From Pseudomonadota bacterium (GTDB lineage: Bacteria; Pseudomonadota; Alphaproteobacteria; Acetobacterales; Acetobacteraceae), in NCBI GenBank assembly GCA_021849425.1, contig JAJZSY010000001.1, forward strand, positions 124,001-188,000: DNA of 64,000 nt. Reading direction: 5' to 3'. The position numbers were made by a program, and so were the translations under genes. Positions 1-8,326 of the stretch are shown here, piece by piece. The stretch's first letter is position 1. Each line of letters starts with the position of its first letter. The notes under the pieces were generated by a model, which did not search any database, was not told the DNA's origin, and was given only the letters and a program-made list of their open reading frames with translations.

Positions 1-544
1 GTCGCGCCCGCGCCGGCATCTCACCGTGGTGACCAAGTCGAACGCGCAGCGCCACGGCATGGTGCTGTGGGACGAGGTCGCCGCCGCGACCGCGCGCGAT
101 TTCCCCGCCGTGACGTGGGACCGCATGCTGGTCGATGCGATGACGGTGCGCATGGTTCATGATCCCGCGAGCATCGATACGGTGGTGGCGACCAACCTGC
201 ACGCCGACATTCTCTCCGATCTCGCCGCCGCACTCGCCGGCTCGATCGGCATCGCGCCGACGGCGAACATCAACCCGGAGCGGACCTTCCCCTCGATGTT
301 CGAGCCGATCCACGGCTCCGCCTTCGACATCACCGGCAAGGGCGTCGCCAACCCGGTGGGTGCGTTCTGGACGGCGGCGCAGATGCTCGACCATCTCGGC
401 GAGGCGGATGCGGCGCGGCGTCTGATGGCGGCGGTGGAGCGCGTCACCGAGGCCGGCATCCGCACCCGCGATCTCGGCGGCGACGCCACCACGGCGGCGG
501 TCACGGCAGCGGTGATCGGCGCGATCGAGGGCGGCAACGCATAG
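1..544 (+). CDS. Tartrate/D-malate-type beta-decarboxylating dehydrogenase, C-terminal part
   Basis: This is the last ~180 residues of an isocitrate/isopropylmalate dehydrogenase family protein; the frame is open from base 2 and the start lies outside the window. These enzymes oxidise a 2-hydroxy acid with NAD(P) and usually decarboxylate it. Visible family blocks are VTKSNAQRHG near the beginning, the metal-binding HADILSD segment, the SIGIAPTANI stretch and the cofactor loop PIHGSAFDI. The VTKSNAQ block resembles tartrate dehydrogenase/D-malate dehydrogenase (TtuC/DmlA) more than leucine-pathway LeuB. Substrate is inferred from memory of the family; 3-isopropylmalate dehydrogenase remains possible. 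The stop is 80 bases before the hemB start. Confidence 0.85.
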   Translation, partial: SRPRRHLTVVTKSNAQRHGMVLWDEVAAATARDFPAVTWDRMLVDAMTVRMVHDPASIDTVVATNLHADILSDLAAALAGSIGIAPTANINPERTFPSMFEPIHGSAFDITGKGVANPVGAFWTAAQMLDHLGEADAARRLMAAVERVTEAGIRTRDLGGDATTAAVTAAVIGAIEGGNA

Positions 545-624
545 GCGGCGCGCGGCGCGCACCTCTTGCGCCGGCCCCGCCCATGCGCAATTCGATAGTC
601 AGGCAACGAGCACGAGGAGCAGCG

Positions 625-1620
625 ATGATCACCGGCAGCTTTCCGACCACCCGCCTGCGCCGCAACCGCCGCGATGGCTGGACGCGGCGCATGGTCGCCG
701 AGACCACGCTGACGGTCGACAACCTGATCTGGCCGATCTTCGTCCGCGCCGGCGATGGCGACCCGACGCCGGTGGCGACCATGCCCGGCGTCGTGCGGGT
801 CGGGCTCGACCGCCTCGCCGCCCATGTCGAGCCGGCGGCAAGGCTTGGCATTCCCGCCATCGCGCTGTTTCCCGCCACCCCGCCCGAGCTCAAGAACCCC
901 GAGGGCACCGAGGCGCTGAACCCGGACAACCTGATCTGCCAGGCCGCCCGGCTGCTCAAGCGCGAATTCCCCGGCATCGGCCTGATCGGCGATGTGGCGC
1001 TCGACCCGTATACCGATCACGGGCATGACGGCGTGCTGCGCGAGGGCTACGTCGCCAATGACGAATCGGTCGAGATCCTCGAACGCCAGGCGGTGAACCA
1101 GGCGCTCGCCGGGATCGACGTGATCGCGCCGTCGGACATGATGGACGGGCGGATCGGCAGCATCCGCGCCGCCCTCGATTCCGAGGGGCTGATCGACACC
1201 CGGATCATGAGCTACGCCGCCAAATACGCCTCGGCCTTCTACGGCCCGTTCCGCGAGGCGCTCGGCTCGAACGCGGCGCTGAAGGGCGACAAGAAGACCT
1301 ACCAGATGGACCCCGCCAATACCGACGAGGCGCTGCGCGAGGTGGCGATGGACATCGACGAGGGCGCCGACATGGTGATGGTCAAGCCGGGGATGCCCTA
1401 TCTCGACATCATCCGCCGCGTGCATGAGTGCTTCGCGGTGCCGACCTTCGCCTATCAGGTGAGCGGCGAATACGCGATGCTCGCCACCGCGATGGAGCAC
1501 GGGCTGCTCGACCGCGAGCGCGGCATTCTCGAAACGCTCATGGGCTTCCGCCGCGCCGGCGCCGCCGGGGTGCTGACCTATTTCGCCATCGAGGCGGCCA
1601 CCCTGCTGCGGCGCGGCTGA
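625..1620 (+). CDS. hemB: Delta-aminolevulinic acid dehydratase (porphobilinogen synthase)
   Basis: A 331-residue HemB, which condenses two 5-aminolevulinate molecules to porphobilinogen in cytoplasmic heme synthesis. Family blocks are DNLIWPIFV near residue 30, GDVALDPYTDHGHDG in the metal/allosteric region, APSDMMDGRIG, and the MVKPGMPYLDI segment carrying the second Schiff-base lysine. I start at the ATG at 625 because an AGGAG lies about 7 bases upstream and the protein then begins at the usual N-terminus; an in-frame ATG at 583 would add 14 unlikely residues. The motif lacks the cysteine triad of zinc-dependent HemB, which suggests the magnesium type common in alphaproteobacteria. hemF is at 21.3 kb. 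Confidence 0.96.
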   Translation: MITGSFPTTRLRRNRRDGWTRRMVAETTLTVDNLIWPIFVRAGDGDPTPVATMPGVVRVGLDRLAAHVEPAARLGIPAIALFPATPPELKNPEGTEALNPDNLICQAARLLKREFPGIGLIGDVALDPYTDHGHDGVLREGYVANDESVEILERQAVNQALAGIDVIAPSDMMDGRIGSIRAALDSEGLIDTRIMSYAAKYASAFYGPFREALGSNAALKGDKKTYQMDPANTDEALREVAMDIDEGADMVMVKPGMPYLDIIRRVHECFAVPTFAYQVSGEYAMLATAMEHGLLDRERGILETLMGFRRAGAAGVLTYFAIEAATLLRRG

Positions 1621-1633
1621 ACCGGAGTCGGGA

Positions 1634-1700
1634 GGCCGGGCGGCAGCTTCGCGCCGTGCAGTGATTTATGCTGGCCGGGCGGCAGCTTCGCGCCGCCCGG
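1634..1700. repeat. Duplicated 21-base GC element ending in a hairpin
   Basis: The sequence CCGGGCGGCAGCTTCGCGCCG occurs at 1636-1656 and again at 1675-1695. The second copy continues into a perfect 9-bp inverted repeat (CCGGGCGGC at 1675-1683, GCCGCCCGG at 1692-1700). It lies between the convergent hemB and gapR genes. The hairpin could stop transcription from either side, but there is no T-run, so that role is a guess. Confidence 0.55.
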
Positions 1701-1705
1701 GTCAC

Positions 1706-1981
1706 TCACATCCCGAGCGCGCGGCGGTAGACGTCGATCAGCATTTCCTGCTCCTCGACCTCGGCCGGTTCCTGCTTGCGCAGCCGAATCAGCTGGCGCA
1801 GCACCTTGACGTCGAACCCGGCCGATTTCGCCTCGGCGTAAATGTCCTTGATGTCCGAGCCGAGCGCCTTGCGCTCCTCCTCGAGCCGCTCGATGCGCTC
1901 GACGATGCTGCGCAGCCGGTCGGCCGCGATGTTGCCGTGGCTCGCATTGTCTTCCTGGGTTTCTGCCGCATCGAACGCCAT
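1706..1981 (-). CDS. gapR: GapR family DNA-binding protein (DUF2312)
   Basis: A 91-residue DUF2312 protein. In Caulobacter, GapR is a small nucleoid-associated protein that clamps overtwisted, AT-rich DNA ahead of replication and transcription and helps topoisomerases. The sequence shows the expected layout: IAADRLRSIVERIERLEEE forms the first helix/coiled coil, followed by KALGSDIKDIYAEAKSAGFD and the basic VLRQLIRLRKQE segment, ending with MLIDVYRRALGM. Length matches the family. It is transcribed toward hemB and has no operon partner. GapR is a good marker for Alphaproteobacteria. Confidence 0.95.
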   Translation of the reverse strand: MAFDAAETQEDNASHGNIAADRLRSIVERIERLEEERKALGSDIKDIYAEAKSAGFDVKVLRQLIRLRKQEPAEVEEQEMLIDVYRRALGM

Positions 1982-2038
1982 GTGTCTTTCTCCGTCGGAT
2001 CGGTCGGACGCGCGGGATAGAGCGCGCGCCCGCGCCGG

Positions 2039-2353
2039 TCAATGGTCCTGCCGGCTCGAAGCGGCGAAGGCCGCCTTCTGCGCGTCGCTGGCCGGGGTCT
2101 GGTGGCGCGCCTGCCACTCCTTGTAGGGCATGCCGTACACGATTTCGCGCGCATCGGGATCGCTCAGCGCGAGTCCGCGCGCCTCCGCCGCCTCGCGATA
2201 CCAGCGCGAGAGGCAGTTCCGGCAGAAGCCGGCGAGGTTCATCATGTCGATATTCTGCACATCCGTCCGCTCGCGCAGATGCGCGACGAGCCGGCGGAAG
2301 GCCGCCGCTTCGAGTTCGGTGCGGGTGGCGTCGTCGAATCGGTCGTCGGTCAT
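2039..2353 (-). CDS. DUF1244 domain protein
   Basis: A 104-residue protein matching the small DUF1244 family, whose function is not established. Recognisable stretches are AFRRLVAHLRERTDVQNID, the conserved NLAGFCRNCLSRWY with two cysteines, and GMPYKEWQ near residue 75. I start at 2353 because the minus strand carries GGAGA about 8 bases before this ATG, whereas the ATG at 2389 has no comparable site and adds a non-conserved head. It is divergent from pyk with about 150 bases between. The C-terminal tail (QTPASDAQKAAF) is low complexity and variable in the family. Confidence 0.88.
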   Translation of the reverse strand: MTDDRFDDATRTELEAAAFRRLVAHLRERTDVQNIDMMNLAGFCRNCLSRWYREAAEARGLALSDPDAREIVYGMPYKEWQARHQTPASDAQKAAFAASSRQDH

Positions 2354-2500
2354 GGAAAAGATCTCCTTCCGCGCGCGGCAGGTGGTCATTGTCGCGCTTG
2401 TTTGCCATAGAGACGTTTAACACGACGCCGGAGACGGCGCGACACGACAACCCGGACACCGGGGACTTGGCAGGAAGACAGACCGAAAAGGGGGTTCACC

Positions 2501-3925
2501 ATGGCATCCAGGCTGCGGCGTCATCGGCGCACGAAGATTGTTGCGACCATCGGACCGGCGAGTTCGACGCCGGAGATGCTCGCCCAGCTCTTCGAGACGG
2601 GTGCCGACGTGTTCCGGCTCAATTTCAGCCACGGCACGCATGAGGACCATCTGGCGCGGCTGCAACTGATCCGCGCGCTGGAGCGGAAATTCGACCGCCC
2701 GATCGGCATCCTCGCCGATGTGCAGGGGCCGAAGCTGCGGGTCGGCCAGTTCCGCGGCGGGCGCGTGCAGCTCCAGGCCGGCGCCGAATTCCAGCTCGAC
2801 CTCAACCCCGCCCCCGGCGATACCCGCCGCGTCAACCTGCCGCATCCCGAGATCATCGCGGCCGCGAGCATCGGCGCCACCCTGCTGCTCGATGACGGCA
2901 AGCTCCGCCTGCGGGTGCTGCGCAAGCGCGAGGACCAGCTGCTGACCGAGGTGGTCACCGGCGGCCCGCTTTCCGACCGCAAGGGCGTCAACGTGCCCGA
3001 CGTCGTGCTGCCGATCCCGGCGCTGACGAAGAAGGACCGCGCCGATCTCGCCTTCGCGCTCGAACACGGCATCGACTATATCGGCCTGTCCTTCGTCCAG
3101 CGCGCCGCCGACGTGCTGGAGGCGAAGGAGATCGCCGCCGGCCGCGCCCTGGTGATGACCAAGATGGAAAAACCCCAGGCGCTCGACAATCTCGACGAGA
3201 TCATGGACGCGACCGATGCCGTCATGGTCGCGCGCGGCGATCTCGGCGTCGAGCTGCCGCCCGAGGAAGTGCCGATCGTGCAGAAGCGCATCATCCGCGC
3301 CGCCCAGCAGCGCGGCCTGCCGGTGGTGGTCGCGACCCAGATGCTGGAGAGCATGATCTCCGCCCCCGCCCCCACCCGCGCCGAGGCGTCGGACGTGGCG
3401 ACGGCGGTGTTCGACGGCGCCGATGCGGTGATGCTCTCGGCCGAGAGCGCCGCCGGCCAGTATCCGCGCGAGGCGGTGAACATGATGGACCGGATCGTCG
3501 CCCGGGTGGAGCGCGACGATGACTGGCGGCGGACGATCGACGCCAAGCGGCCGGACCCCGAACCCCATTCGGCCGATGCCATCGCCCGCGCCGCCGAACA
3601 GGTTGCGCACACGATCGGCGCCCGCGCCATTGTCGCCTTCACCAGTTCCGGCGCCAGCGCGCTGCGCGTCGCCCGCGAGCGGCCGGATTGCCCGGTGATC
3701 GGCCTGACCCCCAGCCTCGACACCGCCCGCCGCCTCGCCGCGGTCTGGGGCGTGCACGCGGTGGTGGCGCAGGATGTCGGCTCGATGACCGAGGCGGTCG
3801 CGCTTTCGGCCAAGGTCGCGCGGCAGGAGGGCTTCGCCCAGCCGGGCGAGGAGATCGTCGTCGTCGCCGGCGTGCCCTTCGGACAGAGCGGAACGACCAA
3901 CGCGCTGCGCGTCGCCAGAGTGTAA
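2501..3925 (+). CDS. pyk: Pyruvate kinase
   Basis: A 474-residue pyruvate kinase, normal length for bacteria. It transfers phosphate from phosphoenolpyruvate to ADP at the end of glycolysis or the Entner-Doudoroff route. Signature blocks are KIVATIGPASSTPEML and FRLNFSHGTHEDH at the N-terminus, the active-site lysine region VMTKMEKPQALDNLDEI, MVARGDLGVELPPEEVP, VVVATQMLESMI with TRAEASDVATAVFDGADAVMLSAE split over the usual barrel strands, and a C-terminal allosteric domain from about residue 350. The gene stands alone; a divergent DUF1244 gene lies upstream. Enolase (10.97 kb) supplies its substrate but is not in the same operon. Confidence 0.97.
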   Translation: MASRLRRHRRTKIVATIGPASSTPEMLAQLFETGADVFRLNFSHGTHEDHLARLQLIRALERKFDRPIGILADVQGPKLRVGQFRGGRVQLQAGAEFQLDLNPAPGDTRRVNLPHPEIIAAASIGATLLLDDGKLRLRVLRKREDQLLTEVVTGGPLSDRKGVNVPDVVLPIPALTKKDRADLAFALEHGIDYIGLSFVQRAADVLEAKEIAAGRALVMTKMEKPQALDNLDEIMDATDAVMVARGDLGVELPPEEVPIVQKRIIRAAQQRGLPVVVATQMLESMISAPAPTRAEASDVATAVFDGADAVMLSAESAAGQYPREAVNMMDRIVARVERDDDWRRTIDAKRPDPEPHSADAIARAAEQVAHTIGARAIVAFTSSGASALRVARERPDCPVIGLTPSLDTARRLAAVWGVHAVVAQDVGSMTEAVALSAKVARQEGFAQPGEEIVVVAGVPFGQSGTTNALRVARV

Positions 3926-3986
3926 CGCGCGCCCCCTTGCATCGCGCCAAAGCCCGGGCAACACTGCGCCCCAGGGAGGATTTCAC

Positions 3987-4298
3987 ATGATCGCAATCAC
4001 CGTTCTCTATCCGAAGACCGAGACCTCGACCTTCGACACCGCCTATTACCACGACAAGCACATGAAGCTGGTCGGCGAGCGCTGGAACGCGATGGGCCTC
4101 AAGGGCGCCACCGTGCTGCACGGGATGAACGGGCCGGATGGCTCGGCCCCGCCCTATGCCGTCATCACCACCCTGCATTTCGAGAGCCTCGCCGCCTTCG
4201 GCAAGGCGGTCGAGACCCACGGCGCCGAGGTGATGGGCGATATCGGCAATTTCACCAACGTCCATCCGGTGCTGCAGTTCAGCGAAATCGCCGCCTGA
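3987..4298 (+). CDS. EthD family small protein
   Basis: A 103-residue protein of the EthD/dimeric alpha-beta barrel type. It begins MIAITVLYPKTETSTFDTAY, followed by YYHDKHMKLVGERW, which is the typical EthD opening (a first strand, then a His-containing helix), and ends with a strand carrying VHPVLQFSEIA. The founding EthD is needed with a P450 for ethyl tert-butyl ether degradation, but most chromosomal copies have no known substrate. An AGGAGG lies 8 bases upstream of the ATG. No pathway partner is nearby. Family call is fairly sure; function is unknown. Confidence 0.85.
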   Translation: MIAITVLYPKTETSTFDTAYYHDKHMKLVGERWNAMGLKGATVLHGMNGPDGSAPPYAVITTLHFESLAAFGKAVETHGAEVMGDIGNFTNVHPVLQFSEIAA

Positions 4299-4353
4299 GA
4301 TCAAATTTTACCCGACATTTCTTTACTTCCCGGCGCTTCCGGGCGTATTTCAA

Positions 4354-4384
4354 GGCGGTCGCCGGCTCCGGCGGCCGCCGTTTC
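4354..4384 (+). terminator. Possible hairpin terminator after the EthD gene
   Basis: GGCGGTCGCCGG (4354-4365) and CCGGCGGCCGCC (4368-4379) form a long stem with one mismatch, followed by GTTTCC. It lies between the EthD gene and the next gene. The T-run is weak, so the terminator role is uncertain. Confidence 0.35.
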
Positions 4385-4404
4385 CGTTGCCGATCGGAGT
4401 GCGC

Positions 4405-4899
4405 ATGCGCCGGATTGCCCTGTTCCTGTCCGCTGCCCTGGCTTATGCCGGCACGGCCTCTGCCTGTCTCACGCCGCGCAACCAGGAGGCGCTGGACGTG
4501 ATCGGTCTGAAAAGCACGTTGATGGTCTCAGCCCTCACCTGCGGCCAGCGCAACGAGTACGACCGCTTCATGACCCGCTTCCAGCCCTACATCCTGCGCG
4601 AGCAGCATGTGATGGACGCCTATTTCCGCGAGCATCACGGCCGCGCCTTCCACCATTACGAAGACAGCTACGTGACCAATCTGGCGAACGTGCAGTCGAC
4701 CGCCGGCATCCGCCAGGGCACGGCGTTCTGCGCCGCCAGCGCGCAGCTTTTCGGCCGGGTTCTGGCGACACCCGACCAGGCGGCGCTCACCACCTTCGCC
4801 CGGCAGCACCCGGCGACCCAGCCGGGTGTCGTACTCGCCTGCGGAATCGTGGAAACCAGCGGCTTCCGCCGCATCGAGCGCTTCGCGCCGGCGCCCTGA
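4405..4899 (+). CDS. Unknown secreted protein
   Basis: I do not recognise this 164-residue protein. The N-terminus MRRIALFLSAALAYAGTASA is a clear Sec signal peptide with cleavage expected before Cys21 or nearby. The mature part is helical-looking, with five cysteines spread over the chain (CLTPRN, LTCGQR, FCAAS, LACGI), which suits a disulfide-bonded periplasmic protein. An in-frame ATG 18 bases earlier (4387) would put MPIGVR ahead of the signal; the later start gives the better signal peptide. The stop is 7 bases before the phosphatase start, so the two are probably co-transcribed. Confidence 0.75.
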   Translation: MRRIALFLSAALAYAGTASACLTPRNQEALDVIGLKSTLMVSALTCGQRNEYDRFMTRFQPYILREQHVMDAYFREHHGRAFHHYEDSYVTNLANVQSTAGIRQGTAFCAASAQLFGRVLATPDQAALTTFARQHPATQPGVVLACGIVETSGFRRIERFAPAP

Positions 4900-4906
4900 C
4901 CGCCGC

Positions 4907-5674
4907 ATGACCAGGCTGGCGAACGCGCCCAATTTCCGCGATGTCGGGGCCCTGCCGCTCGCCGGCGGCGGCAGCCTGCGCGCCGGCACGATCTACCGCT
5001 CCGGCCAGCTCTCCAGCCTTGACGAGGCCGATCTGCGGCGGGTGGAAACCCTCGGCATCCGTCTCGTCTGCGACCTGCGCAGCAGCGGCGAGCGGCAGCG
5101 TTTCGCCTCGCGCTGGCCCGCCCTCGCCCCGGCGCGGACGATCGAGATGCCCGCCAGCACCGATCATGGCGCCGGAATGCAGAACCTGATCGACCGGCTC
5201 GCCGGCGAACCCGGCGCGGCCGGCGCGCGGCGGGCGATGCTCGATCTCTATGCCAGCCTGCCCGGCCTGCTTTCGCCCACGCTGGCCACCGCCAGCGAGG
5301 CGATGGCCAGCGGCTGGGGCGTGCCGGTGCTGCTGCACTGCCATGTCGGCAAGGACCGCACCGGCGTCGCCACCGCGCTGCTGCTCAAGGCGCTCGATGT
5401 CAGCCACGACGCCATTCTCGCGGATTACGAGGAAACCGGCCGCCGCATCGATATCGCCGAGGAAACCCGGTATATCGCCCGCGGCCTGAACAAGCGGTTG
5501 GGCACCACGGTCGATCCCGGCGCGCTGGACGCGCTCGGCCGCACCGATCCGGCCTATCTCGACAGCGCCTTCGCCGCGATCGAGCGCGAATGGGGCGGGG
5601 TCGATGCCTATCTGACCGCTGTCGGCATCACGGCGAGCCGCCGCGCGCGCCTCGCCGCCCTGTTCCACGCCTGA
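4907..5674 (+). CDS. Tyrosine-protein phosphatase (dual-specificity/Y_phosphatase3 type)
   Basis: A 255-residue protein tyrosine phosphatase-like enzyme. The P-loop HCHVGKDRTG lies near residues 144-153 and matches CX5R with the catalytic Cys and Arg. The N-terminal APNFRDVGALP and YRSGQLSSL blocks are typical of the bacterial Y_phosphatase3/IphP group, which act on phosphotyrosine or phosphoinositides. There is no signal peptide, so it is probably cytoplasmic. The start at 4907 follows the preceding gene by 7 bases and removes an unconserved arginine-rich head present if an earlier start is used. Substrate is unknown. Confidence 0.88.
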   Translation: MTRLANAPNFRDVGALPLAGGGSLRAGTIYRSGQLSSLDEADLRRVETLGIRLVCDLRSSGERQRFASRWPALAPARTIEMPASTDHGAGMQNLIDRLAGEPGAAGARRAMLDLYASLPGLLSPTLATASEAMASGWGVPVLLHCHVGKDRTGVATALLLKALDVSHDAILADYEETGRRIDIAEETRYIARGLNKRLGTTVDPGALDALGRTDPAYLDSAFAAIEREWGGVDAYLTAVGITASRRARLAALFHA

Positions 5675-5790
5675 ACCTTACCGCCTGATCGTCTCACCGC
5701 CGACCGCTCGTCCCCGCTTCCGCGGGGAGCGTTGCTGCATGGCCGGCCTTCAGCCTCTCGGTCGCGACGCCGGACATCGGTGCAAACGAA

Positions 5791-5818
5791 AACACCCCGG
5801 CATCGCTGCCGGGGTGTT
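5791..5818 (-). terminator. Rho-independent terminator of the OmpA-like gene
   Basis: A perfect 12-bp stem, AACACCCCGGCA (5791-5802) with TGCCGGGGTGTT (5807-5818), and a 4-base loop. On the minus strand the stem runs into TTTTCG. It begins 24 bases past the stop of the OmpA-like gene. Confidence 0.88.
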
Positions 5819-5841
5819 CCGAACTTTTATGCAGGCTGCGC

Positions 5842-6912
5842 TTAGTGCAGGATGATTTCCACGCGGCGGTTCTGCGGCTCGCGAACGTTCGGGCCGGTCG
5901 GCACCAGCAGATGCGTCTCGCCAAAGCCCTTGATCACGATGTCGTTCTTGGACACGCCATCGGCCACCAGCTGGGCGGCGACGTTGTTGGCGCGGCGGAG
6001 CGACAGCTTCATGTTGTAGCCGGCAGCACCAGAAGTGTCGGTATAGCCGTTGACATTGAGGCGCGTCACCTTCGTGGTCTGCGACGCCTTCGCCGCCTCG
6101 GAGACGATCTGCTGCGCGCGCGGCGTCAGGTTCGCCTTGTCCCAGTCGAAGAAGACGAGGTAGGTGCGGGCCGGAGCCGGGGCGGGTGCGGCGACCGGGG
6201 TCGGCGCGGGGGCCGCGGCCGGGGCCGGCGGCGCGGGCGGGAACAGCTCGTAGCGCAGCCCGACCATCACCATGTTGTTGCCTTCGTCGCCGACCTTCAC
6301 GCTGCCGGCGGTGCTGCGATAGTTCACGCTGCTGGTGGTGCCGAGATAGCGGTATTCGACGGTGGCGGACAGGCCGGGCGCCGCCGGGATCGGGAAGGAC
6401 AGGCCGGCGATCGCCTGATAGGCGAAGGTGCCGGGCGTGCCGTTGATCCGCAGGGCGGAGGTGCCGGCATTGTTCCACTCAAGGAACTGGTAGCCGACGC
6501 CGGCGCCGAGATACGGATAGACATAGGGCATGCCGATGTCGAAATCATACAGCGCATTCGCCATCACGCCGTATTTCTGCTCCTTGCCGGACGCAACGGC
6601 CTGGGCATTGCCGATATGCAGCTTGGCGACCTGGTTGCTGAAATAATCGCCTTCGAGCTCGACACGGAAACCGTTGCCGAAGCCGTAGCCAACGGATGCC
6701 TGACCAGTGAAGCCGTTATGGAACAGGGCCTTTGTCTTGCCCGCGCCCGTCAGGGCCGCCGGGCCGCTCTTCACGGTGCGGCTGCTCATGATGTTGTAGC
6801 CAAGGCCGAGGCTGACATAGGGGCCGGTCACCGGCTGGGCCATCGCCGCGGCGGGAAGCAGGGCGGGGGCCGCGATGAATGTCGCCGCCAGAAGTGTCGT
6901 GCGCAATTTCAT
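5842..6912 (-). CDS. OmpA-like outer-membrane protein
   Basis: A 356-residue outer-membrane protein. Order: a signal peptide (MKLRTTLLAATFIAAPALL, cleavage after AMA near residue 25), an eight-stranded OmpA-type beta-barrel to about residue 220 (alternating aromatic strands such as PYVSLGLGYNI), a Pro/Ala linker (~222-250), and a C-terminal OmpA peptidoglycan-binding domain with NVNGYTDTSGAAGYN and LSLRRANNVAAQLV, ending RRVEIILH. It tethers the outer membrane to the cell wall. I start at 6912 because GAGGAG lies 8 bases upstream; the ATG at 6918 is too close to that site. A strong terminator follows. Confidence 0.93.
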   Translation of the reverse strand: MKLRTTLLAATFIAAPALLPAAAMAQPVTGPYVSLGLGYNIMSSRTVKSGPAALTGAGKTKALFHNGFTGQASVGYGFGNGFRVELEGDYFSNQVAKLHIGNAQAVASGKEQKYGVMANALYDFDIGMPYVYPYLGAGVGYQFLEWNNAGTSALRINGTPGTFAYQAIAGLSFPIPAAPGLSATVEYRYLGTTSSVNYRSTAGSVKVGDEGNNMVMVGLRYELFPPAPPAPAAAPAPTPVAAPAPAPARTYLVFFDWDKANLTPRAQQIVSEAAKASQTTKVTRLNVNGYTDTSGAAGYNMKLSLRRANNVAAQLVADGVSKNDIVIKGFGETHLLVPTGPNVREPQNRRVEIILH

Positions 6913-7198
6913 TCTCATCTCTCCTCGAGCGCCGGAGCGTGTTTGGAACAACGAAGGGTATCCGTTCGCTGCCGACTATGTAGCATCGGCATCGAATGTT
7001 CAGGAGGGTATCCTTTCGTTAACGCTTCCATTTCCCACTGGTGTTGCGACAAAACCACAGACTGCCTGACAAGGTGACAATTTGGGCCACGTTCAGCCAC
7101 CCGTCTCGGCTGCGCGCCGGGCGCGGGCGGAGATTTCATTAACAAAACTTCATCGGGACTTCAGCAACAATCGGTGACCTGAACGCCGGCCGGCGGGT
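6913..7198. other. 286-base spacer upstream of the OmpA-like gene
   Basis: This holds the promoter region of the OmpA-like gene and the 3' side of the DUF2155 gene. It is less GC-rich than its surroundings. GGGTATCC followed by TTCG occurs twice, near 6956 and 7006, 50 bases apart, which might be a regulator site. I see no confident promoter or small gene. Confidence 0.4.
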
Positions 7199-7780
7199 TC
7201 AGGAACAGCCGATCAGCCGGAAGGTCACCGCGGCATCGCCAACGACCGCGGCGCCCGGCTCGGAGCGGATCAGCCAGCCGCGGAACAGCTCGTGGCCGGA
7301 ATCGTTGCGCCGCACACTGAGATAGACGGCGGCATCGGGCGGCATGTCCGGCGGGCGGACGACGCAGGCGCCGACCCTGATGCGCAGCGTTCCCTCGGTC
7401 AGCCGGTCGCCGACCGCAGCGGTTACCCGGCTGACCGCGCCATCCGCCTTGAACAGGACATCGAGGGTCGCCGATTGCCGTGGCATCCAGTCGGGCTTGA
7501 CCCGTTCCGGAACAGCGGGCGGCAGGGCGGCCTGCGGCGTGCCGGGCGAAGGCGGGGCGATCAGGGGCGCGCCTGTCAGCCCGGGAAGATCGGGGGCGTT
7601 GGGCAGGTTGGGCGCGGGCAGCGCGCCCTCCGGCATCGTCGCGCCTGGCGTCGTGGCTCCGGGTGGGGCGAGCGGCGCGCGCGAGACCGGCGGAGCGGAC
7701 CGCGCGAGAACGGAGCCGGGCAGCAGGGCGAGAACCGCCGCGGCGCAGGCCCCGCACGAAGCGGCGCGCCGCCGCCTCAT
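7199..7780 (-). CDS. DUF2155 domain exported protein
   Basis: A 193-residue exported protein. A signal peptide occupies roughly residues 1-26 (SCGACAAAVLALLPGSVLA), then a Pro/Ala-rich linker to about residue 95, then the DUF2155 domain with ATLDVLFKADGAVSRV, GTLRIRVGACVVRPP and LFRGWLIRSEPG. The family is restricted to Alphaproteobacteria; its function is not established. Its ATG overlaps the mlaD stop by 4 bases (ATGA), so it is translationally coupled as the last gene of NDUFA12-mlaD-DUF2155, an arrangement I recall from other alphaproteobacteria. An envelope role is a reasonable guess from that context. Confidence 0.88.
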   Translation of the reverse strand: MRRRRAASCGACAAAVLALLPGSVLARSAPPVSRAPLAPPGATTPGATMPEGALPAPNLPNAPDLPGLTGAPLIAPPSPGTPQAALPPAVPERVKPDWMPRQSATLDVLFKADGAVSRVTAAVGDRLTEGTLRIRVGACVVRPPDMPPDAAVYLSVRRNDSGHELFRGWLIRSEPGAAVVGDAAVTFRLIGCS

Positions 7781-8277
7781 TTCGTGCCCGCCGACGCCGC
7801 CGCGCCGTTTTGCGCCTTGCCGGCGGAGCTTGCGAAATTGGCGGCACTGAAGACGAACTTGCCGAGCAGGGATTCGATGTTGATGGCCGACTGGGTGGCG
7901 GTGATCGCCTGGCCGGGGGAGAGCATCGTCTCCGAGCCGCCGGGCGCGATCGAGACATAGTCGCCGCCGAGCAGCGAGGCGCTCTCGATCGCGGCGCTGC
8001 TGTCCTTCGGGATCTTGATGTCGGGCTGGATGCGGAAGCGCACGATCGCGGCATAGGTCTGCGGGTCGAGCGCGGTGCGCGTCACCTCGCCGACCGTCAC
8101 CCCGGCGATCTTCACCGGCGCGCCGACCGCGAGCGGGCCGATGCTGCCGAACCGGGCGGTCAGGTCGTATCCGGCGCCGCCGATACTGCGGGTGCGTGAC
8201 GCGGCATAGGCCAGAAACACCCCGGCCGCGACGATCACGACCAGGCCGGCGACGATTTCGGAGATCCGCTTGTTCAT
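7777..8277 (-). CDS. mlaD: Outer membrane lipid asymmetry protein MlaD
   Basis: A 166-residue MCE-domain protein. One N-terminal membrane helix (ISEIVAGLVVIVAAGVFLAY) is followed by the MCE core: YDLTARFGSIGPLAVGAPV, KIAGVTVGEV and ASLLGGDYVSIAPGG. MlaD is the hexameric periplasmic ring of the inner-membrane MlaFEDB transporter that moves phospholipids between membranes. The ATG at 8277 gives the standard start; a GTG lies one codon earlier. The mlaE and mlaF genes are not in this window. It is coupled to DUF2155 and follows the NDUFA12 gene on the same strand. Confidence 0.92.
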   Translation of the reverse strand: MNKRISEIVAGLVVIVAAGVFLAYAASRTRSIGGAGYDLTARFGSIGPLAVGAPVKIAGVTVGEVTRTALDPQTYAAIVRFRIQPDIKIPKDSSAAIESASLLGGDYVSIAPGGSETMLSPGQAITATQSAINIESLLGKFVFSAANFASSAGKAQNGAAASAGTK

Positions 8278-8326
8278 CACGCCTTTTCCGCCTTGAGCAG
8301 GCCCATGGGATCGCCGCCGCGGCGGC

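Noticed and set aside
1-544. 3-isopropylmalate dehydrogenase LeuB
   Set aside because: The VTKSNAQ block fits tartrate/D-malate-type enzymes better, though LeuB cannot be fully excluded from the partial sequence.
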